Positions 50,523-59,720 of a stretch of DNA of 64,000 bases are shown in pieces (the stretch's first letter is position 1; each line of letters begins with the position of its first letter). The DNA is taken from contig QCCP01000008.1 of the NCBI GenBank assembly GCA_003281225.1, forward strand, positions 16,949-80,948, written 5' to 3'. Below the pieces are notes generated by a model, which saw only the letters and a program-made list of their open reading frames with translations, was not told where the DNA came from and searched no databases. Origin of the DNA: Prochlorococcus sp. AG-347-L20 (GTDB lineage Bacteria; Cyanobacteriota; Cyanobacteriia; PCC-6307; Cyanobiaceae). The position numbers were made by a program, and so were the translations under genes.

Positions 50523-53500
50523 ATGGAGAATGAAAACATATTCGAGAAAAATATTATTCAGGAAAGGATAAAATCATGGGCAGAGAAGTTAATTGATCTT
50601 TCTGGAAAAAACGATTTAATAAGCTACAGAAATGCAAAAACAATATCAATAACTCCTTCTAAAAAGGTTGTAGATAAATTATTAGATGGAACATCAGTTA
50701 AAATTGGGGAAATAATTGACTTAGAAGATAAAGATCAAAAAAAAGGAGCAATTGGAGTAGTAAAAAAAGCTATTGAGAACTTTGAAGATTACGGGATTGA
50801 AGTTCTCAGATTAATTTCTGGATTTGTTTCATGGGAATCAGATGTTAATAATCCATACGCACCATTAATTACTTACTCAATATCAATAGAAAACCCCAGC
50901 CAGTCTTTAAAAAATATAGAAATATCACTTACAGATGTTGTCCCTGAAATTAATACAGCTTTAGTTCTTCATCTAAATAAAAAATGCCAAGCTGACATAA
51001 GTATTGAAAAGCTTGAAGAGATTCAAGAAGAAGGGGAAGAGGTTTTAGTAAAAACCTTTTTAGAAATGTGTCCCAAAGAAATTGGTATTAAATTAAAAGA
51101 CGGTTTTGCAATAAAGAATCTTCAATATCAACAGTTTCCTATGGTTAATGACCTCTTATCCTCGGTGGAAGTTTTTAGCAGTAATACCTTGGTTGCCGCC
51201 TTAGCAGGAGATGAAGACTCAAAACAAAAGTTAAGAGAACATATTACAGAAGTTCCGGTTGACGAACCTGATTACACACCTCCAAAAAAGGAGTTTATTG
51301 TTCTTGATGCAGACTCAAGTCAAGAGTGGGCAATAAATTCCGCACTTAGAGGACAGAATCTTGTTATTGAGGGACCACCTGGAACTGGGAAAAGTCAAAC
51401 AATCACAAATCTAATATCTAGTTTTATTGCTAAAGGGAAAAGCGTACTATTTGTTGCTGAAAAAAGGCCTGCTATAGATGCAGTAAAAAAAAGAATAATT
51501 AAGGTTGGATTGCAAGATTGTTTATTAGATCTCCATTCAATAAAGCAAATCAAAAGTAGACCAGCAGATCCTTTTGTTAAAGAATTAGAAAACTTGAGTA
51601 ATGTTCCAAAAGTAGATGACTATACCAATGAAAATAATTTAATTAAATCTAGAAATATTCTCGTATCCAGAAGCGAAGCAATTTTAAAAAAAGTTGCTCC
51701 TTGGAATTGTAGTTATCTAGACATAATAAATTATGGTTTTGATAATGAATTCGCAGAACATTCTTATGATCTTGAAATTAAGGAGATAAATAAACTAATC
51801 CCAGTTAATTTTGATGAAATCAGATCAACTCTTGACGAAATTATTAAATTATCCTCTGAACAATTATTAGTTTCTAGTTTTCCTATTTCAGAAAAAATCA
51901 GAAATAGAACATTAAATAGTACATCTCAAATTCAAGAACTTTTTAAAGTAATAGATACTCTCGACCCTCTAGTAAAAAAGACGAATACTTGGATTCTTAA
52001 ACAAAGCAATAATTACCGTGAGAATGTAGATACGCCTCAAAAGATATTAGATTTATTAAGTAATTTCAAGCAAATAAAATCAAATAATATAATCTCACTT
52101 TCTACAGAAGAATCTATTCTTCCAATTGAATCGATAAAAAAAATTCTAAAAATTCAGAGAAGAAAGTTCATTTTAAGATTTTGCCAATTTCTTTTTGACA
52201 AAGAATACAGATCGTCATTATCAGAATTAAAACCTTTATTTTTAAAAGGTGTTAAAAAGGATAATTTTAATATCAAAGATGCTTGTAAAACTCTAATAAG
52301 TAAAGACTTCTTTAGTAGAAATAAAATCACTATAAATATTTTAAATATTCCAGATAATCTTGGAAATAATATTAGAGAGATAATTAAAGAATTAAGAGGC
52401 CTTAATTTATTTATTAATTCCCCTTTAAATAATCATTCTTATATTGATGAATTAAAAGATCAATTGGATGAATTAAATTCCTTAAGAGAGAAGCTTCCCA
52501 ATTCAATAAAAATAACAAAAGCTTTAAATCAATTAGAAGCTATTGGATTAAAAAGGGATTGTTTAATAGAGCAAATCCTAAAAGATATAATAGACGGCTT
52601 TTCCTCAACAACTATTTATCAACAAATCATTAGTTCATGGGCTGATAAGGTTGAAGAAATTGTAAGAATTAATCAAGATGCCCTTTCAATATCTTCAAGA
52701 GAATTTTTAGATGAAACTGTAGAAACATTTAGGCAATCTGATGCTACTCATATTGAACAGACTGGACAAAGAATTAGAAGAATAGTTGCAGAGAATGCTC
52801 ATAAAATAAGAACTGATTCACCAGATGCCTTACAAATACTTATTCAAGAATCCAAAAGAAGAAAGAAAAAATCAGCCAGAAAACTTTTCACTGAAATACC
52901 AGATCTTTTAAAGTCCTTAAAACCATGTTGGGCTATGAGTCCTCTAGTTGTCTCTCAATTATTACCAGCAAATGAACCATTTTTTGATGTAGTTATTTTT
53001 GATGAAGCGAGTCAAATTGAACCTGAAGGAGCAATAACTTCATTAGTAAGAGCAAAGCAAGCAATTGTTGCTGGAGATTCAAAACAGTTATCTCCAACAA
53101 AAACTTCATTCTTTTCTCAAAATCTTGATGAAGATATTGGATATGAAGAAGATAAAGATGAACCATTTGATAATGTTTCTGAAACAGAATCCTTACTTGA
53201 AGCAGTAAAAACTGCACTTCCTGCAGTCCATGGGACAAAAACTTTATTATGGCATTATCGTTCCGAAGATGAAAGATTAATAGCCTTTTCAAATAGGCAT
53301 AAAGATCTTTACAGAAGTAGGCTTATAACTGCTCCATCAGTAACAGAAAAATCACCATTTGTTTATCACCAAGTTGAAGGGGATTTTAAAGATATTTCAG
53401 GAAAATGTCCCAAAGCTGAAATCGAAAAAACAGTAAATTTAGCTATAGATCATTTAAAAAATAATCCGAACGAAAGTTTAGGAGTTATAGCACTTGGATC

Positions 53501-54530
53501 TTCTCATGCGATGTGTCTTGATAAAGAATTCAAAAGGCAATCAGAAAATTTAAGTCTGCAACTATGGCCCGATAATAAACCCGAGGAGAAATTTATTATT
53601 AGGCATCTTGAGAATGTTCAGGGAGATGAGCGAGATGTTATTTTCCTTTCAACAGGTTATGGTCCTAGAAAGAATGACTCGATAAGACTCGATTTTGGAC
53701 CGATCAATATGGATAAAAATCTCTTTGGATTGAGGAGATTAAATGTGGCAACTACAAGATCAAGAAAAAGATTAGAAGTTGTTTCAACAATAGACCCTTA
53801 CAAATATGATGATAATAAATTAAACAAAATTGGTCTCAAAGCTTTTATACAGTATTTGAGATTTGTAAAAAGTGGTGGTGAAGATATGGGCGACTTGGTA
53901 ATTGAAAAAACTCCTATGAATTCTTTTGAAAAAGATGTTTATGATACCCTCCTTAAAGAAGGGATTGGACTAGTTCCTCAATATGGTGTGTCTGGCTATA
54001 GACTTGATTTTGCTGTTCAACATCCAGAAGAAAAAGGCAAATTCATATTAGCAATAGAAGCTGATGGAGCCACATATCATTCCAATGAAACTGCAAGAGA
54101 TAGGGACAGAATAAGACAGTCTCATTTAGAAAGATTAGGTTGGAAGTTTCACAGAATCTGGGGACCTTCATGGGCAAAAAGAAAAGAAGAGGAAATTGAA
54201 AAAGTTCTATCAGTTATTGATGATGCGATTAAATCAGGAAAGGTATTTAATAAATCAAATAATAAAATTAAAAAAAAAAAAGATAAGTTAATACTGCCTC
54301 GAAGGAAAGGTAAAAAGCCCTACTTACCCTTTTATGAAAATATCAATCAATATGGAGATGAACTAACAAAATATATTCTTTGGATATGTTCTGATGACTT
54401 ACTTCATTCAGATGAACAAATATTTGAAGAAATCTTTAACGAATTACCTTATACGAAAAGAGGTAACAGAATCAGAAGAGTAATTGGTGAGAAAATTAAA
54501 TATTTAAGATCTAAAAAGCTTATAAGATAG
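50523..54530 (+). CDS. SF1 helicase with DUF4011 and C-terminal endonuclease domain, probable defence protein
   Basis: A 1335-aa protein. The N-terminus (about residues 12-50, with Leu-Ile-Asp-Leu-Ser-Gly-Lys-Asn-Asp-Leu-Ile) resembles DUF4011. Walker A Gly-Pro-Pro-Gly-Thr-Gly-Lys-Ser is near residue 282 and Walker B Asp-Glu-Ala-Ser-Gln near 826; a Gly-Asp-Ser-Lys-Gln-Leu-Ser-Pro motif and the motif VI-like Val-Ala-Thr-Thr-Arg-Ser-Arg follow. The C-terminal domain (about 1130-1235) has Glu, Arg-Leu-Asp-Phe and Ile-Glu-Ala-Asp-Gly, the E-D-ExD pattern of a PD-(D/E)XK (MTES_1575-like) nuclease. Such COG1112-type helicase-nucleases occur in phage defence. ATG 50523 is preferred over TTG 50514. 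Native target unknown. Confidence 0.9.
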   Translation: MENENIFEKNIIQERIKSWAEKLIDLSGKNDLISYRNAKTISITPSKKVVDKLLDGTSVKIGEIIDLEDKDQKKGAIGVVKKAIENFEDYGIEVLRLISGFVSWESDVNNPYAPLITYSISIENPSQSLKNIEISLTDVVPEINTALVLHLNKKCQADISIEKLEEIQEEGEEVLVKTFLEMCPKEIGIKLKDGFAIKNLQYQQFPMVNDLLSSVEVFSSNTLVAALAGDEDSKQKLREHITEVPVDEPDYTPPKKEFIVLDADSSQEWAINSALRGQNLVIEGPPGTGKSQTITNLISSFIAKGKSVLFVAEKRPAIDAVKKRIIKVGLQDCLLDLHSIKQIKSRPADPFVKELENLSNVPKVDDYTNENNLIKSRNILVSRSEAILKKVAPWNCSYLDIINYGFDNEFAEHSYDLEIKEINKLIPVNFDEIRSTLDEIIKLSSEQLLVSSFPISEKIRNRTLNSTSQIQELFKVIDTLDPLVKKTNTWILKQSNNYRENVDTPQKILDLLSNFKQIKSNNIISLSTEESILPIESIKKILKIQRRKFILRFCQFLFDKEYRSSLSELKPLFLKGVKKDNFNIKDACKTLISKDFFSRNKITINILNIPDNLGNNIREIIKELRGLNLFINSPLNNHSYIDELKDQLDELNSLREKLPNSIKITKALNQLEAIGLKRDCLIEQILKDIIDGFSSTTIYQQIISSWADKVEEIVRINQDALSISSREFLDETVETFRQSDATHIEQTGQRIRRIVAENAHKIRTDSPDALQILIQESKRRKKKSARKLFTEIPDLLKSLKPCWAMSPLVVSQLLPANEPFFDVVIFDEASQIEPEGAITSLVRAKQAIVAGDSKQLSPTKTSFFSQNLDEDIGYEEDKDEPFDNVSETESLLEAVKTALPAVHGTKTLLWHYRSEDERLIAFSNRHKDLYRSRLITAPSVTEKSPFVYHQVEGDFKDISGKCPKAEIEKTVNLAIDHLKNNPNESLGVIALGSSHAMCLDKEFKRQSENLSLQLWPDNKPEEKFIIRHLENVQGDERDVIFLSTGYGPRKNDSIRLDFGPINMDKNLFGLRRLNVATTRSRKRLEVVSTIDPYKYDDNKLNKIGLKAFIQYLRFVKSGGEDMGDLVIEKTPMNSFEKDVYDTLLKEGIGLVPQYGVSGYRLDFAVQHPEEKGKFILAIEADGATYHSNETARDRDRIRQSHLERLGWKFHRIWGPSWAKRKEEEIEKVLSVIDDAIKSGKVFNKSNNKIKKKKDKLILPRRKGKKPYLPFYENINQYGDELTKYILWICSDDLLHSDEQIFEEIFNELPYTKRGNRIRRVIGEKIKYLRSKKLIR

Positions 54531-54734
54531 ATTGAAAATTGATTTAGAATATTTAAAGTATCCAAAATCCATTAAGTATTCTTAGTAAATGGTTGATTAG
54601 GTAGAACTAATAAAATTAAATCAAGAAAATTTCAAAATATTATTAATATAACCATGGCTTTATTAATGAAATCAATGTTCTTGATAAAATTTTTTTGTGG
54701 CTTTCAATTAAGCCAACTAATCTAGCATTCCTTA

Positions 54735-56480
54735 ATGAAAAACTTTATTATTTTATTGATATTTTTAGGTTTTGTCCCCTCAACTTATGCTTTAACATTG
54801 AAGAGATATATCTTTGAAAAAACTGATTTAGGTCAGAAATTTATGGTTAAGGATCATGAATTATCAGTTATCTATGAAGAAAATATAAGCATTTCAGAAA
54901 TAGCTCAGAATATAACAGTAAAAATATTCAGTCCTTCTGGTCGAGGTTCTGGAGTAATCGTTGGACATGACGATGCAACTGATGAATATTTAGTTCTCAC
55001 TTCATGGCACGTAATCCAAGATTTTAAAAATGGTGATGAAATTGATATTCAAACTATTGATCAAAAAATGCATTCCTACAAAGAGAATTCTATAAAAAAA
55101 ATTGAGAATGTAGATTTAGCTCTAATAATTTTTCAAAGTAATCAGAATTATAAAATATCGAAGATTGGAAATATAAATGATGTAAAAATGGGTGATGAGA
55201 TTTTTGTTTTTGGTTATCCTTTGCCTAATAAAACAGTAAACAAAAGATTAGGGAGACTTCAACCAGGTCAAGTTACTGCCATTTCAAATATTTCGATTGA
55301 AGACGGATATCAGCTTCTATATACAAATAAAACATTGCCTGGAATGAGTGGAGGACCTGTTTTATCTCCTGATGGTAAGTTAATTGCTATCCACGGCAGA
55401 TCAGAAGTTGATGAGAGATTTAATTATGAAGATAAGTTGATTTCTACAGGCACAAATATGGCTGTACCAATAAGTTATTATGAAAATTTTTTGAATAATA
55501 TAAAAACATTAAAAACTACAACTGATTTGGAAAGAGCTGATAACTATTTAATCAAAGCATACCAACTAAGAGACTACAGCGAGAAATCTATTGAGATGCT
55601 TAAATTTGCGAAAAAATCAATAAATTTAAAACCCACCGCTCTTGGTTATGCCTTGCTTGGCAGAGCAAAAGCAAATTTGAGCGATTATAAATCTGCTAAG
55701 GATGAATTTAATAAAGCATTAGAATTGGACCCTAATAATCAGATTGCTATAGCTAGCAAAGTGAAAACAAATATATTTAGTTTCAAAAATATGATTGAAG
55801 CCAAAGAAAATCTCAAGTTTCATGATAAATTAATTGAGTTAAATCCTAATGATTTTGATCTTTTAATAAATAGATCTTCAATAAGGCAGCTTTCTGGGAA
55901 TATAGATGGAGCTTTAAATGACTTAAGTAGAAGTGAACAATTAATAAAGAAAGCTAGAATGTATTGTAAAGAGCTAAAAAAACAACTTAAAGAAAAAAAT
56001 TTAGAGATAAGATTTTCTGGGTATACTTTTGGCACTCCTGAATTAAATGCCGAAAAAAAAGCAATAGAAATTAAACTCGACAAAAATAACTGTTACGGTC
56101 CTAAACTTAGTAATAGAAAATTAATAACAATTTATTCACGTATTGGTAATACAGAATTCCTAAGAGGAAATACACCTAAAGCATGTAATTTTTGGGAAAA
56201 AGTATCATCAATGCAATCTCCTCCATTACTTAGACTACCAGAAACTGAAGGTTATAGATTTGCCTTATCCCTAAAAAATATTTCAGAGATAACTGATAAA
56301 AAGGTTTACAGCATATATGGCTGGGAAACATATAATAAGGAGGTTTCAAATGTTGAAAAAGAATTTATAAGAAAAATAGATAAAGATATGCCTTTATATT
56401 TCCAAAGATCTGTTGAATTATATGAATCTGATATGAAAGGAATAACTACAAATAAAATGATTTATAAACATTGTTTATGA
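54735..56480 (+). CDS. secreted trypsin-like serine protease with TPR repeats
   Basis: A signal peptide (residues 1-19, ending Thr-Tyr-Ala) precedes an S1C-type protease. The catalytic His is in Thr-Ser-Trp-His-Val (about 91), Asp in Val-Asp-Leu-Ala-Leu (about 126) and Ser in Gly-Met-Ser-Gly-Gly-Pro (about 203). From about residue 265 the chain becomes helical, with a clear TPR (Ala-Lys-Asp-Glu-Phe-Asn-Lys-Ala-Leu-Glu-Leu-Asp-Pro-Asn-Asn) near 315-330 and further degenerate copies. There is no PDZ domain. It probably acts in the periplasm. It sits between two tRNA remnants with the helicase-nuclease. All three catalytic residues are present. Confidence 0.85.
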   Translation: MKNFIILLIFLGFVPSTYALTLKRYIFEKTDLGQKFMVKDHELSVIYEENISISEIAQNITVKIFSPSGRGSGVIVGHDDATDEYLVLTSWHVIQDFKNGDEIDIQTIDQKMHSYKENSIKKIENVDLALIIFQSNQNYKISKIGNINDVKMGDEIFVFGYPLPNKTVNKRLGRLQPGQVTAISNISIEDGYQLLYTNKTLPGMSGGPVLSPDGKLIAIHGRSEVDERFNYEDKLISTGTNMAVPISYYENFLNNIKTLKTTTDLERADNYLIKAYQLRDYSEKSIEMLKFAKKSINLKPTALGYALLGRAKANLSDYKSAKDEFNKALELDPNNQIAIASKVKTNIFSFKNMIEAKENLKFHDKLIELNPNDFDLLINRSSIRQLSGNIDGALNDLSRSEQLIKKARMYCKELKKQLKEKNLEIRFSGYTFGTPELNAEKKAIEIKLDKNNCYGPKLSNRKLITIYSRIGNTEFLRGNTPKACNFWEKVSSMQSPPLLRLPETEGYRFALSLKNISEITDKKVYSIYGWETYNKEVSNVEKEFIRKIDKDMPLYFQRSVELYESDMKGITTNKMIYKHCL

Positions 56481-56593
56481 ATTTTTGCGATATTGAGAGT
56501 AATTTTAAATATTTAAAAACAAAAGAGGCTTTTAATCTGATGATCAAAAATTTTTTAAAAGGAACTGATGATAGGTTCATAAATATTTTTTAA
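56477..56593 (+). CDS. possible small protein coupled to the protease, 38 aa
   Basis: The ATG at 56477 overlaps the protease stop in an ATGA, the usual sign of translational coupling. The product is polar with a Lys- and Phe-rich helix and no membrane segment. It could be a remnant of a longer gene. Confidence 0.35.
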   Translation: MNFCDIESNFKYLKTKEAFNLMIKNFLKGTDDRFINIF

Positions 56594-56630
56594 AAAAATA
56601 TAAATTAAAGTTTTTACATTTAAGGAAGTA

Positions 56631-56705
56631 ATGATTCGATTTCTAGAACGAATAACAATAAAAATATTTTCAATCCTATTTCTACTTGCTTTAGTTTTGT
56701 CTTAA
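56631..56705 (+). CDS. possible single-helix peptide, 24 aa
   Basis: A ribosome-binding-like AAGGAAG lies directly before ATG 56631. The peptide is one hydrophobic helix after a short charged start. Too short to be sure. Confidence 0.3.
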   Translation: MIRFLERITIKIFSILFLLALVLS

Positions 56706-57047
56706 TTAATATTCTATATAAATATAGGAAACTCTAGACTTATTGTTATAACTTATCGGAGTGACAGGCTTAGAAACTGCGACCAAATGTTATCAAAGCA
56801 TAGACTAACTTTTGCCTTTTCAATTCATTAGGCATTAAAATCCATTTCATTTATAAAACTAATAGTAATTGAAAATAATATTATTCTAATTTTTATTTTG
56901 ATCTATAAAGACTTTATACTCTTAACTTTAGTAATCTAAATTTTTTGAATTTAGATTTATTATATCTGCGTATAGTAAAAAAAATTTATCAGAAACTATT
57001 TAAAGAGCCAGAACAATGAGTAAGTGTATATATTTTTTAAATAAAAA
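56706..57047. other. intergenic region containing the second tRNA remnant
   Basis: Apart from the degenerate tRNA at 56757-56810 (separate entry) this AT-rich stretch holds the probable promoter of the next gene. A TATAGT-like -10 lies near 56974-56979, and an AGAACAA leader motif lies at about 57010-57016. Confidence 0.4.
56757..56810 (-). pseudogene. second degenerate tRNA-Pro 3' half (integration scar)
   Basis: On the minus strand: an anticodon-loop region CTTTGATA, then ACATT, GGTCGCAG, a mutated T-loop TTTCTAAG, CCTGT and acceptor end CACTCCG. The spacing from anticodon loop to T-arm and the CCTGTCACTCCG end fit tRNA-Pro well. The anticodon position has mutated from TGG to TGA and one T-stem base is lost. 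It has the same orientation as the remnant at 50337, so the two form an imperfect direct repeat about 6.4 kb apart. Confidence 0.62.
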
Positions 57048-58424
57048 ATGTCACAGTCCAAAAGAAAACAATTACTAAATTGGATCAAATCTCATCCAGA
57101 TTTGGATCACATTCGAAAATTAGCTAATCAAACAAAAGTCCAATACAATAGGAATGAAAAAGATCCTACGCAAAGAATAAGAGTTTATAACAGGGCTAAA
57201 TATAAAACTAGAAAATCTTTATTTAGTAACCTTTCAGAAATTTTCTGGGTACCGGGAAGAAATTTAAGAGGTAAAGCTTACTCAGATCCAAATCTCGATC
57301 AACAACTTAATCAAACAGCCTCAATAATGAGTCTTTCGACAATTTGGGATTTTATCTGTACATCGCCAGTAATTTATTATTTTGCAAAGGGTTCAGGACT
57401 ATTTGTCTTACCTTTATCTGCTGCTTATGCATTATTGCTTCTAGTAATGTCAAACAAAGCAGGAGAATTTGCAATGAATAGAAATAAGGATAGTAATAGA
57501 ACTGCTTCTTTTCTTTTGTTAGTATTTTTCACTTTATCATTTATTAAAACTCTTATGTCTGGAGTTGGTATTGATTTAGTAAGTAGATCAGGTGAAATTA
57601 AAAATTTAGCTGCTAAAGAATACTTAGAAAATAAATCTATGGTAAATACCAAATCTAAAAAAGCTTATGGTGCATTATTTGAAAGTGTAAGTAATAAATG
57701 TGATGAACTTAGTTTAAAACAGTCCAAACTAGATCTTAACAAAGGCGCGCAAAGGCGACTTTTCAATTACTGGGAAGACCAAATGTATAAAAAACCTTCA
57801 GAAATGCCTGTAGGAACTCCAAAATCATTAATAGATGAACATCGCACAAAATTTGGTTTTTGTACTCAGAAAGACTTAATTAATTCGTTTATTGGCAAAA
57901 ATGATTTTGCTTTTGATAATGCCTTAAAGGCAAAGAATGAGGTTAAAGATAGCCTTACTCCAATTTCTTATTTATACTCTTTTAATAGAAACCAATATTA
58001 TAATTTATTCAAAGGAAGTCCATTATTGGGTTCAGAATCCAACTTAAAGAAATACAACGATACCTTTAAAAGCACTAATATAAACTTCCGTATTGATTGC
58101 CCAGATGAAGAAATTAATTGTCTTGGAAAAGTTAGATGGACAGATCCAGGTATGGCTATTAATCAAGCTTCTAAACAGTTTTATAGAAAAATAGCTGCTA
58201 AAGACTTTCAAAGTTTAGGATTTTCATTTGTTGGATTTATCATCTCAATTCTATTAAGTATTACTGCTGTAGTTCTTCTTTATTCATCATCAATAAATAT
58301 GAAAGTAAGGGCCTCGAGATCAAGTTATATTCTTGCTTTAAGAAATAAAATATTTACTGAATTAGAGGATGAAGAACAAGATGAAAATGAAAAAGATAAT
58401 AATGCAAAGGAAGGGGGTAAATAA
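57048..58424 (+). CDS. membrane protein of unknown function, 458 aa
   Basis: A strongly basic N-terminal 75 residues (Arg and Lys rich) lead to three hydrophobic helices at about residues 96-120, 122-142 and 152-175. A polar, Lys/Asn-rich domain of about 210 residues follows, then a last hydrophobic helix at about 392-415 and an acidic, Glu/Asp-rich tail. The polar domain has several Cys. The layout suggests a large non-cytoplasmic or cytoplasmic loop between anchors. I do not recognise it. Confidence 0.65.
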   Translation: MSQSKRKQLLNWIKSHPDLDHIRKLANQTKVQYNRNEKDPTQRIRVYNRAKYKTRKSLFSNLSEIFWVPGRNLRGKAYSDPNLDQQLNQTASIMSLSTIWDFICTSPVIYYFAKGSGLFVLPLSAAYALLLLVMSNKAGEFAMNRNKDSNRTASFLLLVFFTLSFIKTLMSGVGIDLVSRSGEIKNLAAKEYLENKSMVNTKSKKAYGALFESVSNKCDELSLKQSKLDLNKGAQRRLFNYWEDQMYKKPSEMPVGTPKSLIDEHRTKFGFCTQKDLINSFIGKNDFAFDNALKAKNEVKDSLTPISYLYSFNRNQYYNLFKGSPLLGSESNLKKYNDTFKSTNINFRIDCPDEEINCLGKVRWTDPGMAINQASKQFYRKIAAKDFQSLGFSFVGFIISILLSITAVVLLYSSSINMKVRASRSSYILALRNKIFTELEDEEQDENEKDNNAKEGGK

Positions 58425-58577
58425 ATATATGTATTAAATTTAAAAAGATAATCAAAAAATATTTCCCTTAATTCAAGGGGAGTTATGAAAGGAACAAAAC
58501 ATTAAAAATAAAATAATGATTAATTCTTATAAATCATGCTTCTTCCAATTTACTATTTTTTTAAAGGACTAAAACCT

Positions 58578-58790
58578 ATGGACATCGATTCAAAAATTAA
58601 CACTAAAATTGTTTGGTTATTACGAAACTGCGATTTAAAAGATCGAAAAGAGGTCAATAAAATCTGGGAAGATGACCTTATTAGGCTCTATTTGCAGGAG
58701 GTTATTCATACAGGTAATACCTATTATGAACCTCATCAACAAGAGCTATATAAGGCATTCCAACATGCAGAAGGAAATTTCGAACCTTAA
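58578..58790 (+). CDS. small conserved-type protein, 70 aa
   Basis: A soluble helical protein with Trp-Leu-Leu-Arg-Asn-Cys-Asp-Leu-Lys-Asp-Arg-Lys-Glu-Val and a C-terminal Tyr-Tyr-Glu-Pro-His-Gln-Gln. I prefer the ATG at 58578; the longer frame from 58536 adds a hydrophobic stretch that does not look like part of the fold. Function unknown. Confidence 0.55.
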   Translation: MDIDSKINTKIVWLLRNCDLKDRKEVNKIWEDDLIRLYLQEVIHTGNTYYEPHQQELYKAFQHAEGNFEP

Positions 58791-58819
58791 ATAATTTTAA
58801 AATTACTTTAATCATTTTT

Positions 58820-59653
58820 ATGAATAAAAAAAAACTAATTATTAAATTCGTGGGGATATTTTTTTTAACATCCCCTCAATTCACTTTTGCATCAGAAAAA
58901 GAAATTGATCAATTGAGTTATACTAGAGAATGTAATTCTTGTAATTTAGAAAGATTAAATCTATCTGGGAAAGATCTTTCATTCAGCTCTCTAGATAATT
59001 CAAATTTAAGTAAAGCAAATATTTCAAAAGCAAATTTGAATGAGACTAGCTTAAAAAGCTCTAATCTAGAGAATGCTAATCTTGAATCAGTAAATTTGTC
59101 TGGTGCAGATATATCAAATTCAAAATTTTATAAAGCAAATTTATATGGTTCTGATTTATCTTTTGTAAATGCTACCGATTCAAATTTTCATTCAGCAAAA
59201 GTCAATAATTCAAAATTAGATGAATCAAATTTTTACAATTCAAATTTAAATAAGGTTGATCTATCAAATTCAAATTTGATATTGTCTAATTTATCAAAAA
59301 CCAATATAAGAAAAGCAAATTTAAGAAGAACGAATTTAGAAGAGTCAAATTTGTCTTATGCTGATTTGTCTTATACTGATTTATCCCATTCAAATTTAAT
59401 AGGAGCAAATTTATCACATAGTAAGATTTATAAAAGCAATTTAATCAATGCTAATTTATCTTATACTGACCTTATTGATGCTGATTTAATATATTCTGAT
59501 CTAGAGGGCACTAATTTAGAATATGCAAATTTGTCGGGAGCAAATTTAACTGGGAGTAATCTTGAAAAGAGTTCTTTGATAGGGACAAATTTAAATAAGG
59601 TAATTTTATGTAAAACAATTATGCCATGGGGAAAAGATGATTCAGGGTGTTAA
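58820..59653 (+). CDS. secreted pentapeptide-repeat protein, 277 aa
   Basis: A signal peptide (about residues 1-25, ending Thr-Phe-Ala-Ser) is followed by Cys-Asn-Ser-Cys-Asn-Leu and then some forty consecutive A(N/D)LXX-type pentapeptides to about residue 260. Such repeats fold into a right-handed quadrilateral beta-helix. The end has two Cys and a Trp-Gly-Lys-Asp-Asp-Ser-Gly-Cys cap. The centre Leu is conserved in nearly every repeat. Secreted pentapeptide proteins are common in cyanobacteria; their role is unknown. Confidence 0.88.
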   Translation: MNKKKLIIKFVGIFFLTSPQFTFASEKEIDQLSYTRECNSCNLERLNLSGKDLSFSSLDNSNLSKANISKANLNETSLKSSNLENANLESVNLSGADISNSKFYKANLYGSDLSFVNATDSNFHSAKVNNSKLDESNFYNSNLNKVDLSNSNLILSNLSKTNIRKANLRRTNLEESNLSYADLSYTDLSHSNLIGANLSHSKIYKSNLINANLSYTDLIDADLIYSDLEGTNLEYANLSGANLTGSNLEKSSLIGTNLNKVILCKTIMPWGKDDSGC

Positions 59654-59720
59654 AGTTCAAATATTAAGCTTAAATTTTAAAAATATAACTCCAAATTTTT
59701 TTAAAAATTAAAAAAAATTA

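Noticed and set aside
54531..54734. Short hydrophobic ORF near 54655 between helicase and protease
   Set aside because: Only about 23 codons, no ribosome-binding site and no coupling; likely chance.
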